From: Lysobacterales bacterium CG02_land_8_20_14_3_00_62_12
GTDB lineage: Bacteria > Pseudomonadota > Gammaproteobacteria > Xanthomonadales > Ahniellaceae
NCBI GenBank assembly: GCA_002785585.1
Contig: PEUI01000246.1
Location: 1-7,530 of the forward strand
DNA: 7,530 nt
Direction: 5' to 3'
A model generated the notes under the pieces. It did not search any database. It was not told the DNA's origin and saw only the letters and a list, made by a program, of their open reading frames with translations. A program made the translations under genes and the position numbers. Below, piece after piece: positions 1 to 6,167 of this stretch; the stretch's first letter is position 1, and each line of letters starts with the position of its first letter.

Positions 1-564
1 ACTGGACCCCGCCGACCAACACCAAAGCCAGTTCAACAGAGATCGCAGCCGACCGGAAGATGGTCTAGGCCGGACGCTTACGTTGAAACCGCCATTGCTT
101 GGCATCGACAGGCCGTCAAGCCGTGCCACCGTCCAATTCGGGCCGAAATAAGTAACGGCGAGCGGGGCAGCTAAATCGGTGATCGTGCCGCTGCCCGGGT
201 TGCGGGTCGCCAGCACGATGGCGTCGCCGTGGCCATTGAGATCGGTTTGGTTGAGGGTGGTCAACGCCCCGGAGACATTGCCAGGCGTGTTCAAGTGCTG
301 ATAACGGCCGGTGCCGTGGGCGGGCACGAACAGATTGAACGCAGCGCTCGCGCTGAACGGCTGCAGATCCTCCTGGCGCAGCGACCAGCGACCGAGCACG
401 CTGCTGTAACTCAGGCTATCGGGATGGTTGTTGTAGATGCCGCCACTGCCGTCCGGATTCCAATTGCCGACCATCTGAGGCATCGCCAAGGGCCGATCAT
501 TGAGCGCGGCGGCGTTGATCGTGCTGAGGTTTCCTGGCGCTACATTGGGTACCCGCGACGGCAC
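1..564 (-). pseudogene. 5'-truncated fragment of a repeat-containing secreted/surface protein, running off the window
   Basis: The minus-strand frame is open from 642 to the left edge with no stop, but has no ATG before 483 and no ribosome binding site; GTG at 564-562 is the first reasonable start. Counting from there, residues about 8-81 hold one repeat (NWNPDGSGGIYNNHP at 34-48, GRWSLRQEDL at 58-67, SAAFNLFVP at 73-81) and about 88-162 hold a second, diverged copy (RYQHLNTPGNVSG, then TRNPGSG, FGPNWTVARLDG, FNV). This WNP-GSGG-YN-HP pattern is familiar from Gly/Asn-rich repeats of secreted bacterial proteins, which I believe Pfam groups as DUF7452. The first repeat lacks its usual opening residues where the 35-bp repeats begin, suggesting truncation by rearrangement. 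The last 26 codons look less repeat-like, possibly a frameshift. It may still be the end of a real gene. Confidence 0.55.
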
Positions 565-626
565 GGGACACCCACTTTTCCGGAAGAGGACGACGGCATG
601 GGACACCCACTTTTCCGGAAGAGGCC
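557..626 (+). repeat. 35-bp tandem duplication, two copies
   Basis: Two adjacent copies (557-591 and 592-626) with period 35 differ at one site in the first 33 bases (gacggcaC versus gacggcaT). Each contains GGACACCCACTTTTCCGGAA and the palindrome TTCCGGAA. The array lies between the end of the HlyD gene and the start of the truncated frame at the left edge, and is non-coding as far as I can see. Confidence 0.8.
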
Positions 627-662
627 GAACCAGGAGAGATGGCTAGCGCAAGACCATGAGAT

Positions 663-681
663 TTCGGAATGATGGGTGTCC
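663..681 (-). repeat. Inverted copy of the GGACACCCA motif
   Basis: Read on the minus strand this is GGACACCCATCATTCCGAA. It closely resembles the plus-strand motif GGACACCCACTTTTCCGGAA at 566-585 and 601-620, in opposite orientation. Together the copies bracket about 116 bases, as degenerate ends of a small mobile or REP-like element would. Confidence 0.5.
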
Positions 682-705
682 TGAGCTTTTCCAAGGAGCA
701 ATGGT

Positions 706-1965
706 TCAACCGCCCAGGCCGCGCACGGAATACAAGGGCTCCAACACCCACTCGTAAAGTTTGCGGCGCTCGCCGAGGATGTCCGCATCAACCAGCATGC
801 CAGGGCGTAGCGGCTCGGGCTTGCCGTAGGCGGTAATCGTCTGCGAATCCAGCGCGACCAGCACCCGATAGAGTGGCTCGCTCGCCTGATTGCCGCCCAC
901 CAGCGCGCTCACCTCGCTGGCGCCCAGCGCGCTGCGCGAAATACGCACAACCTTGCCACGGTGATGCCCGAACTTTTGATAAGGGAACGCTTGGTAGCGC
1001 AACAAAACAGTGTCGCCGGGCGCGATAAAACCGATTGCGCGGCTCGGCACCAGCAACTGCGCCTGCAAGCTCGCGCCAGCCGGGAGCAGGGTGAACAAGG
1101 GTTGGCCAATCTGAACGGCCTGCCCCACGCTGATTGAGCGGTTGGCGATGAGTCCTGCCGCAGGTGCCTTGATCAACAATTCGCTATTGGCATCGGCTTG
1201 CACCCGCTCCTGTTCCAGCAGCGCCAGGTCGCGGTCGGCAGCGGCAGCTTGCAGCTGTCGCTGGGCCGGGAGTTCGCGCCGGGTCTGTTTCAGTTGCGCG
1301 ATGTTCCGTCGCACGCTGCCCGCTTGGCGCTCCAGCGCCTGTTGGCTGCCGACCTGTTCCAGCAGCGCCTGCTGCTCTTGCTTGACCTGCATCTCGCTCA
1401 CGAAACGCTGTTCGGAAAGCTGCTGGTAGCGTTGCAGCAACCCGCTGGCGATGCGCACCTGTTCCTTGCGCGTTGCCACCTCCGCATCCATCTGCGCCAG
1501 TTCGCGCCGTGCTGCCGCCAACTGATTTTCGATGCCATCGATTTGCGCGGCGAGCAGGGTGTCGCGCGATTGCCCCTCCTGCTCGATACTGTGCTGGCGA
1601 TTGTCGAATTGCGCAGCCATCGCCAGCGTCGCATCGCCGCCCGACGCCAATGCGCGAGGCACCGTGATCGTCACCAACGGCGCATCAAGGTCGATGCGGT
1701 CTCCTTCCTGCGGCAGCAGCCGAGAAACGACGCCGGTGGTCGGCGCCATCACCGTGATCAGCCCGGCGCTGGGTACCAGTTGTCCAGTCACGTGCGAGCG
1801 GCGGGTGTATTGGCCGAATAGGAGGAAGGCAAGCACCACGGCCGCAGCCAGTGCGCACGACAACGCGAGCAGCCACAAGCGCAACGGCTGTGCCAGCGAG
1901 ATACCGCCCAGCCATTGGTTGGCGTGCGCCGCCAGCGCCTCTTTACGGAACAGGGATTCGCTCAT
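706..1965 (-). CDS. HlyD-family membrane fusion protein (periplasmic adaptor of the exporter)
   Basis: A 419-aa adaptor linking the C39 ABC exporter to an outer-membrane channel. A cytoplasmic N-terminus of about 28 residues precedes one membrane segment (about 29-51, LRLWLLALSCALAAAVVLAF). A first half-lipoyl strand region follows (VTGQLVPSAGLITVMAPTTGVV, in two parts across 59-80). A long Gln/Glu/Arg-rich coiled coil covers about 125-260. The second half-lipoyl motif is IKAPAAGLI at 265-273 with VGQAVQIGQPLF at 280-291. Beta-barrel segments run to the C-terminus, including YRVLVALDS and LRPGMLVDADI. The start lies three bases after the exporter stop with no strong ribosome binding site, so translational coupling is likely. 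No TolC-type gene is in the window, so a housekeeping channel is probably used. No clear terminator follows. Confidence 0.93.
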   Translation of the reverse strand: MSESLFRKEALAAHANQWLGGISLAQPLRLWLLALSCALAAAVVLAFLLFGQYTRRSHVTGQLVPSAGLITVMAPTTGVVSRLLPQEGDRIDLDAPLVTITVPRALASGGDATLAMAAQFDNRQHSIEQEGQSRDTLLAAQIDGIENQLAAARRELAQMDAEVATRKEQVRIASGLLQRYQQLSEQRFVSEMQVKQEQQALLEQVGSQQALERQAGSVRRNIAQLKQTRRELPAQRQLQAAAADRDLALLEQERVQADANSELLIKAPAAGLIANRSISVGQAVQIGQPLFTLLPAGASLQAQLLVPSRAIGFIAPGDTVLLRYQAFPYQKFGHHRGKVVRISRSALGASEVSALVGGNQASEPLYRVLVALDSQTITAYGKPEPLRPGMLVDADILGERRKLYEWVLEPLYSVRGLGG

Positions 1966-1968
1966 GGC

Positions 1969-4149
1969 TCAGGCCGATGCCGGCGCGGTGCTGCCGACAC
2001 TCTGCACCGCGTGGAGATGTGCCGGTGCGCTGTGCGCTGCCGCCCCGTGCTCGTGATTGACCAGGCCAGTTGCCCCGGCCTGCGGGCGCAGCTCCTGCAC
2101 GATACGCCCCGCGTGCATCACCAACACGCGATCAGCCGAGGCAATGGTTTCGGGCCGGTGTGCCACGATGATTTTGGTCAAACGCAAACGGCGCACGGCA
2201 TCGTTCACCACTTTTTCGTTGGCGACGTCGAGATGGCTGGTGGCTTCGTCAAGAAACAACACGCGGGGTTTGCGATACAGAGCCCGCGCCAGGATCACAC
2301 GCTGCTTCTGTCCGCCGGAAAGACTGGTGCCCATGTCGCCGATCAAACTGTGATAACCCATCGCCATCGCCGTGATCTCGGTGTGGATTGCGGCCACCCG
2401 TGCCGCCGCCTCGATCCGTATGTCATCTTGGCCTTCATCGCCGAAAGCGATATTGTCGGCGACGCTGCCGGCAAACAATTGGTCGTCCTGCATCACCGCA
2501 CCCATTAGCGGCCGGTAGTTGTGCGGCCCCAGCTTGCGGATGTCGATACCGCCGAACGTGATGGTGCCTTCGCTTGGCTTCAGCAGTCCGAGCATCAGCT
2601 TGACGAGGGTGGTCTTGCCGCAGCCCGAAGCGCCGACGATGGCGACAGCCTCGCCCGGCTTGATCGTCAAGCTGCAATCCTTCAGCACCCACGGTTCGCC
2701 CTCGGCATAGCGGAACGACAGCTTGCTGACCTCGATCCGGGTATCGGTGGGCAGCGGCGCCTCGAATGCGTGGGAGTCATCCGACTCCGGCGGCGTCAGC
2801 ACGATATCGGCAAGACGCTCGCCATGCAGGCGCAGCATGCGGAACTCGATCCACTTGTCGATCAGGCCGCCGATGCGTTGTGCGAACTGGTCCTTGTAAG
2901 CGAGATAGGCCATCAACATGCCCACAGAAAACATATTGTCGAGCGCCAGCCGCGCACCGATCCACACCACCGCCACCCGCTCGATGCCGAACACCAGTTG
3001 GCTGGAGGTGGAAAAGCCCAGACCCAGCTTGGCCAGCCACAGCTCGCTATTGACCGTCTCGTGCATGCGATTGAGATAACCGGCGCGGCGCATGTCCTCG
3101 CGACCGGCTACCTTGATCGACTGGATGCCGCGGATCGACTCCAGCACATGGCTCTGCTGCTGTGCCGCCGCGATCAACTGCTGCTCGGTACCGGCGCGCA
3201 CCGGCATAAACGCCGCCGCGCGCAAACCCAAGTACAGCGCCACCGCCAACAAGGTCACCAGCGCCAGCTTCCAGCTATACAGCAGCATCATGCCCAGCGT
3301 TACCAACGCCATCAAGCCATCGATGAACGCCTCGACGAAGCTGGTGGTCAGCGTGCGCTGGATCGCCTGCACCGCGCCCATGCGCGACACCACATCGCCC
3401 AGATGACGCTTCTCGAAAAAGTCCAGCGGCAACTTGAGCAGATGGGTAAACACATTGCCCATCCACTGCAAACCCAACTTGGTAGACAAATACACTACCG
3501 CCCAACCGCGCAGCAGGTGGGTGCCGACCTGCAACAGCACCAACAAGCCAAAGCCCAGGCCAATGACCGTCAACAACTCACGATCCGCCGACACCAGTAC
3601 CTGATCGACCACCCATTGCAGGTAGAACGGGCCCAGCACCGTGAACACCTGCAAGCCCAGCGATAGCAGCCCGATCAAGCCCAGCGCCCGCCACAAGCCG
3701 CTCACCGGCCCGGTCAGTTGCCGCGCCGACACCGAGGGCACCGCCTTGGCTGGCTGGAACGCGGCCGTCGGCGTCAGTTCCAGTGCCACCCCGGTGAAAT
3801 GCGCCGATACCTCGCCATAACGCAAGCTGCGCTTACCAAACGCTGGGTCGAGAATCTTCACCCGCGATTTGTCCGCTTTCGCCAGCACCACGAAGTGATT
3901 CAAGTTCCAATGCAGAATGCACGGCGTCTTGAGCTTGGACAGGTCGTCGATTTCCACCCGCAGCGGCCGACTCGCAAAACCTAACTTGCCGGCCACATCG
4001 ATCAACCGCGCCAGACTGGCGCCCTTAAGCGACAACGGAAATCGCTGCCGCAGCTCGCGCAAACCCGCAGCATGGCCATGGTGGCTGGCGACCATGGCCA
4101 GACAGGCCAGGCCGCATTCGGCGACCGCAGATTGAAGGATAGGTTTCAT
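1969..4149 (-). CDS. C39 peptidase-containing ABC transporter (peptide exporter and leader protease)
   Basis: A 726-aa inner-membrane protein that cuts double-glycine leaders and exports the peptide using ATP. The N-terminal C39 peptidase (about 1-130) is intact: Q6 (oxyanion), C12 in AECGLAC, H85 in HWNLNH, and D101 in ILDPAFG. The transmembrane domain spans about 150-440. The nucleotide-binding domain spans about 470-690: Walker A GASGCGKT at 506-513, Q554 in VMQDDQ, signature LSGGQ at 610-614, Walker B VLFLDE at 630-635, D-loop region SHLD, and H664 in IVAHR. Length is normal for the family (about 700-730). The C-terminal tail (690-726) is Ala/His-rich and probably disordered. The ATG has only a weak AGG upstream. 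The stop is three bases before the HlyD-type start, so the two are coupled. The natural substrate is the upstream LSLEELEQVAGA precursor. Confidence 0.95.
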   Translation of the reverse strand: MKPILQSAVAECGLACLAMVASHHGHAAGLRELRQRFPLSLKGASLARLIDVAGKLGFASRPLRVEIDDLSKLKTPCILHWNLNHFVVLAKADKSRVKILDPAFGKRSLRYGEVSAHFTGVALELTPTAAFQPAKAVPSVSARQLTGPVSGLWRALGLIGLLSLGLQVFTVLGPFYLQWVVDQVLVSADRELLTVIGLGFGLLVLLQVGTHLLRGWAVVYLSTKLGLQWMGNVFTHLLKLPLDFFEKRHLGDVVSRMGAVQAIQRTLTTSFVEAFIDGLMALVTLGMMLLYSWKLALVTLLAVALYLGLRAAAFMPVRAGTEQQLIAAAQQQSHVLESIRGIQSIKVAGREDMRRAGYLNRMHETVNSELWLAKLGLGFSTSSQLVFGIERVAVVWIGARLALDNMFSVGMLMAYLAYKDQFAQRIGGLIDKWIEFRMLRLHGERLADIVLTPPESDDSHAFEAPLPTDTRIEVSKLSFRYAEGEPWVLKDCSLTIKPGEAVAIVGASGCGKTTLVKLMLGLLKPSEGTITFGGIDIRKLGPHNYRPLMGAVMQDDQLFAGSVADNIAFGDEGQDDIRIEAAARVAAIHTEITAMAMGYHSLIGDMGTSLSGGQKQRVILARALYRKPRVLFLDEATSHLDVANEKVVNDAVRRLRLTKIIVAHRPETIASADRVLVMHAGRIVQELRPQAGATGLVNHEHGAAAHSAPAHLHAVQSVGSTAPASA

Positions 4150-4173
4150 TCAGCCTGAGTAGGAAAAGGTAAT

Positions 4174-4179
4174 ATTATA
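4174..4179 (-). promoter_or_regulatory. Candidate -10 box (TATAAT) for the exporter operon
   Basis: A perfect TATAAT on the minus strand, 24 bases upstream of the exporter ATG, inside an AT-rich island (4171-4255). The hexamer at the 17-base spacing (TAGGAT) is a poor -35, so the promoter may depend on an activator. A separate promoter would be needed because a terminator and a mobile element separate this gene from the biosynthetic genes. Confidence 0.5.
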
Positions 4180-4187
4180 ACCACGAC

Positions 4188-4233
4188 AATATATTTATCC
4201 TAGTCGAAGAATTGTTCGTAAATTAAATATATT
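4188..4233. promoter_or_regulatory. AT-rich nested dyad upstream of the exporter gene (possible operator)
   Basis: AATATATTTA at 4188-4197 and its exact inverse TAAATATATT at 4224-4233 enclose a second dyad, CGAAGAATTGTTCG (4205-4218, one mismatched pair), with almost the same centre. The stretch lies just upstream of the exporter -10 candidate and contrasts sharply with the GC-rich surroundings. It could bind a repressor or activator, or be an UP-like or curved region. Confidence 0.4.
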
Positions 4234-4282
4234 CACGGTCACTAATATATACGTCGGGTCAGCGGGCCGCCATCAAAGCGGG

Positions 4283-4508
4283 TCCTGATTAGCGCCGAAC
4301 CTCAGCTGAGGTGTTGGATGGCAGTACTGGGCTTGGCTGTGCTCCCCTCTCCCGCGCGGCTTTTGCGGGACAAGGGTCGGGGAGCAGGGGTTTTTCGCAT
4401 TTCTGTTGCAAACAGCTGCCCTCTCCCTCTGGCCCCTCTTCCCAAGAACATGGGAGAGGTGAGCAACGCGACCGCCGCCTGCCAGCTGAGGTTCGACACT
4501 AATCAGGA
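4283..4508. mobile_element. MITE-like element with 26-bp terminal inverted repeats
   Basis: Ends 4283-4308 and 4483-4508 are inverted copies matching at 24 of 26 positions (tcctgattag...cctcagctg; differences at two C/T sites). The 226-bp unit has no convincing ORF. Inside are two G/C-rich hairpins: 4341-4385 (gctcccc...ggggagc, with cccgc/gcggg inside) and 4435-4459 (cctcttccc...gggagagg). The ccctctccc/gggagaggg type is common as dispersed repeats in Xanthomonadaceae, from general knowledge. The left end also contains a 14-bp palindrome, acctcagctgaggt (4299-4312). I see no clear target duplication. It starts 18 bases past the esterase stop and splits the biosynthetic genes from the export genes. 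Confidence 0.68.
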
Positions 4509-4526
4509 AGGGGGCGGGATAAGTGG

Positions 4527-5807
4527 CTAAAACAATCCACTACAGTATTTTTTTGGTCCCGAATGCATCGTTACTGCTGTATGAAAACTTGCGCTTGGTC
4601 GATTGGTAAGCGGTCCAGTCTCAGCTCTGCCCTCACGCCCAAATGTCCACATGAGCGATTCCGGAAGGAGCCCTTCCCACTGGGTCATGTCGTGCCCCCT
4701 TAGGCCCTGCCGCATCCTGTGCACCACCCCGTGCACCTTGAACAGCGCGCTCATCTCAAGGGCGCTTTTATGGAAGTTTGGTTCAAGCGTTCCGGCGCCG
4801 ATGAAGAATGCGACCCTGCGCGCTTCCGAAGGCTGCGCAATCGGCGCCGGCCAGGACGGCGACAGTGCGATGACATTGTTGAAAGCCCGGGGGTTTCGTA
4901 ACGCGGTTGCGACAGCCCAATCAGCACCATTCGAGTATCCGAGCAGTGTACGGCTCGCTGCGGTTCTCGGGACAGCATAGGACCGCTCGACCAGTGGCAT
5001 AACCTCTTCCATCAAGAACTGCTCATGGGCAAGGAACGCCGCATTGTCACGCTTCAATCCGAACACGTACTCGTACGAGCGCCGCTGTCCCTGTGCTGCG
5101 TGTATGCCGACCAGAACAAAGCGCGGCAAGCTCCCGGAAATAATCAGCGGCTCGACAACTTTTGCGAATCGTTCGACGCTCTTGCCATCGGCCGCGTAAA
5201 CAACTCCCACAAGCGGCCGCTGTGCCACAGCCGGCGGTTCATAGATCGAGAGTGACCGCGTGTCCTGAAGGATGGCGCTTTGGAGAATTCGCTCGACCAG
5301 CGTGCCCTGCAAAACGTCTACCCGCTGTGGCCCGGCGGGTGCAAGAGGCCCACGCCACTCGATTGGTTCGGGAAGATCCGTCGGCCCGAGATCGCCAGGA
5401 GCAAAGGTGTAGGAGAACGCCAGCTCGTCAAGTTTCTCGACACGCAATGTTATCGTCCACAGGTCTGTGCCGACCACGCGCGACAGTGGGTACTGCAGCC
5501 CGCCCCTTAGCCATACCCGCATGGCCTCGCCGCGATAAACAAACATCAGCGAATCGCCTCGACGAGAAACGTGCTCGCCACTCGCCAGCAGCAATTCCAT
5601 TTCGTGGACATCAGGCGCAACCCGCACCCGGCATATGGGGGCGGATTTGGGTGCCTTCCCGCAGTCAGCGTTCCCGCTGTCGGAGTTGAGCGCCACAAAG
5701 TCAATTGCATAACCGCCCAGGCCGTTAGCCTGAGAGCGTGCCTCAGCACTAAAGCCATAGCTCAGAAGTGCTATCAGGAAGAGAGAGCGTAGGACGGTAG
5801 TTGACAC
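4527..5807 (-). CDS. Secreted alpha/beta-hydrolase, putative esterase (enterochelin-esterase-like)
   Basis: A 426-aa protein from the GTG start. Residues 1-23 look like a Sec signal peptide (STTVLRSLFLIALLSYGFSA, with a likely AEA cleavage site near residue 23), so it acts in the periplasm or outside. Residues about 30-150 form a beta-rich N-terminal domain with two Cys (C49, C59), resembling the domain that precedes the catalytic part in enterochelin esterases. The catalytic domain (about 165-395) fits the putative esterase family: GYSNG at 290-294 gives nucleophile S292; E342 in GAGTLEP is the likely acid; H372 in LRGHDMTQW is the base. It follows the precursor across a terminator. Its place in a pathway expected to form ester bonds suggests it hydrolyses the ester peptide (self-protection or recycling) or trims the product; this is inference. 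It could instead act on an unrelated ester. The C-terminal 30 residues, ending in KKYCSGLF, are polar and unassigned. Confidence 0.83.
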   Translation of the reverse strand: MSTTVLRSLFLIALLSYGFSAEARSQANGLGGYAIDFVALNSDSGNADCGKAPKSAPICRVRVAPDVHEMELLLASGEHVSRRGDSLMFVYRGEAMRVWLRGGLQYPLSRVVGTDLWTITLRVEKLDELAFSYTFAPGDLGPTDLPEPIEWRGPLAPAGPQRVDVLQGTLVERILQSAILQDTRSLSIYEPPAVAQRPLVGVVYAADGKSVERFAKVVEPLIISGSLPRFVLVGIHAAQGQRRSYEYVFGLKRDNAAFLAHEQFLMEEVMPLVERSYAVPRTAASRTLLGYSNGADWAVATALRNPRAFNNVIALSPSWPAPIAQPSEARRVAFFIGAGTLEPNFHKSALEMSALFKVHGVVHRMRQGLRGHDMTQWEGLLPESLMWTFGREGRAETGPLTNRPSASFHTAVTMHSGPKKYCSGLF

Positions 5808-5814
5808 GTTATAT

Positions 5815-5819
5815 CTCCT
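5815..5819 (-). promoter_or_regulatory. Ribosome binding site that fixes a GTG start for the esterase
   Basis: AGGAG on the minus strand sits 7 bases before GTG at 5807-5805. An upstream in-frame ATG at 5870 would need the terminator hairpin to be coding and would place 21 charged or odd residues before the signal peptide. The GTG start puts the hydrophobic signal segment right at the N-terminus. Confidence 0.8.
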
Positions 5820-5824
5820 GGAGG

Positions 5825-5858
5825 AAAAACGTTTCGCCAGGTTACCTGGCGAAACGTT
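5825..5858 (-). terminator. Intrinsic terminator/attenuator after the precursor gene
   Basis: A perfect 15-bp inverted repeat (5828-5842 and 5844-5858) around a single central base. In RNA this would be about a 13-14 bp stem with a small loop. On the minus strand it is followed at once by TTTTT (5825-5829, overlapping the stem foot). It lies 64 bases beyond the precursor stop and ends only a few bases before the esterase ribosome binding site. It should end most transcripts after the precursor and let limited read-through reach the esterase, the usual stoichiometry in RiPP operons. Confidence 0.82.
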
Positions 5859-5921
5859 GCAACAACGCATGCTGGAGAGCCCGATGGCACTTCTCCCTAC
5901 AGCAGCGTTTCACTACTAATA

Positions 5922-6086
5922 TTATTTCTGTTCTAGGTTGTCGCAGTTCGGTGAAGTGTCGACCGCGTTGCCACAGAACCCACAATCACCGGCTCCAGCC
6001 ACCTGCTCCAACTCTTCAAGTGAGAGTTGGCGACCAAGAACTCGATTGTCATTTTTGTTTGCAGAATTGTCGTTTACAGAATTCAT
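5922..6086 (-). CDS. RiPP precursor peptide with double-glycine-type leader and Cys-containing core (putative graspetide)
   Basis: A 54-aa peptide. Residues 1-32 form a leader: a polar Asn/Asp/Lys-rich stretch, then RVLGRQ, then LSLEELEQVAGA at 21-32. This fits the LSxxELxxIxGG consensus of C39-peptidase substrates exactly in register, with Gly-Ala in place of Gly-Gly, so cleavage is predicted after A32. The core is G33-K54, 22 residues. It contains C35 and C38 in a CGFCG motif, C48, acidic D34, D43, D49 and E52, and nucleophiles T44, S45 (in VDTSPNC) and K54. That gives acceptors and donors for up to three ester or amide rings, and three Cys for disulfide or thiol chemistry. The gene lies directly after the ATP-grasp ligase, has an excellent ribosome binding site, is followed by a terminator, and has its matching C39 exporter downstream. 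The leader lacks the PFFARFLEEQ helix of microviridin precursors. I do not recognise the core from a named peptide; ring connectivity is unknown. Confidence 0.83.
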   Translation of the reverse strand: MNSVNDNSANKNDNRVLGRQLSLEELEQVAGAGDCGFCGNAVDTSPNCDNLEQK

Positions 6087-6093
6087 TTCTATT

Positions 6094-6099
6094 CTCCTT
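6094..6099 (-). promoter_or_regulatory. Strong ribosome binding site that fixes the precursor start
   Basis: AAGGAG on the minus strand sits 7 bases before ATG at 6086-6084. This near-ideal site picks that ATG over an in-frame ATG at 6146, which would add 20 unrelated residues and has no comparable site. Strong initiation suits a precursor that must be made in excess of its enzyme. Confidence 0.8.
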
Positions 6100-6109
6100 G
6101 GTTGATGAA

Positions 6110-6129
6110 TGCAGCCTCGTTGGGCTGCA
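6110..6129 (-). promoter_or_regulatory. Stem-loop in the leader just upstream of the precursor ribosome binding site
   Basis: A perfect 7-bp inverted repeat (TGCAGCC/GGCTGCA on the minus strand) with a 6-base loop lies between the ATP-grasp stop and the precursor ribosome binding site. No U-run follows, so it is not a terminator. It could protect a processed 5' end or tune precursor translation. It might also be chance. Confidence 0.35.
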
Positions 6130-6167
6130 GTTTTGCATGGGCACATGCCCGCACAAACTTTTGGACC

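Noticed and set aside
557..626. CRISPR-like array
   Set aside because: The two copies are directly adjacent with no spacers and no cas gene, so this is a plain tandem duplication.
229..672. Plus-strand open frame of 147 codons
   Set aside because: The opposite strand carries recognisable repeat motifs in an uninterrupted frame, whereas this frame has none and runs through the tandem repeats.
1198..1821. Plus-strand open frame of 207 codons opposite the HlyD gene
   Set aside because: Antisense shadow of the coiled-coil region, Leu/Arg/Gln biased, with no family features.
2521..3666. Long plus-strand open frame of 381 codons, Gln/His-rich
   Set aside because: It lies antisense to the clearly functional C39 ABC exporter and its composition is what the complement of a GC-rich gene gives. 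No domain, signal or ribosome binding site supports it.
4341..4399. Plus-strand intrinsic terminator (hairpin 4341-4385, then ttttt at 4391-4395)
   Set aside because: No plus-strand gene precedes it and the U-run is separated from the stem. It is better explained as internal structure of the repeat element.
4302..4530. Small open frames inside the MITE-like element on both strands
   Set aside because: They are formed by inverted repeats and GC-rich hairpins, lack ribosome binding sites and show no protein features.
5162..5689. Plus-strand frame of 175 codons opposite the esterase
   Set aside because: Arg/Pro/Ala-rich shadow of a gene with an intact signal peptide and catalytic residues.
5808..5870. 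21-residue extension of the esterase from ATG at 5870
   Set aside because: It would translate the terminator hairpin and put an odd stretch ahead of a good signal peptide. GTG at 5807 has AGGAG at ideal spacing.
6087..6146. 20-residue N-terminal extension of the precursor from ATG at 6146
   Set aside because: The ATG at 6086 has an ideal AAGGAG site, while the extension covers the 6110-6129 stem-loop and does not resemble a leader.
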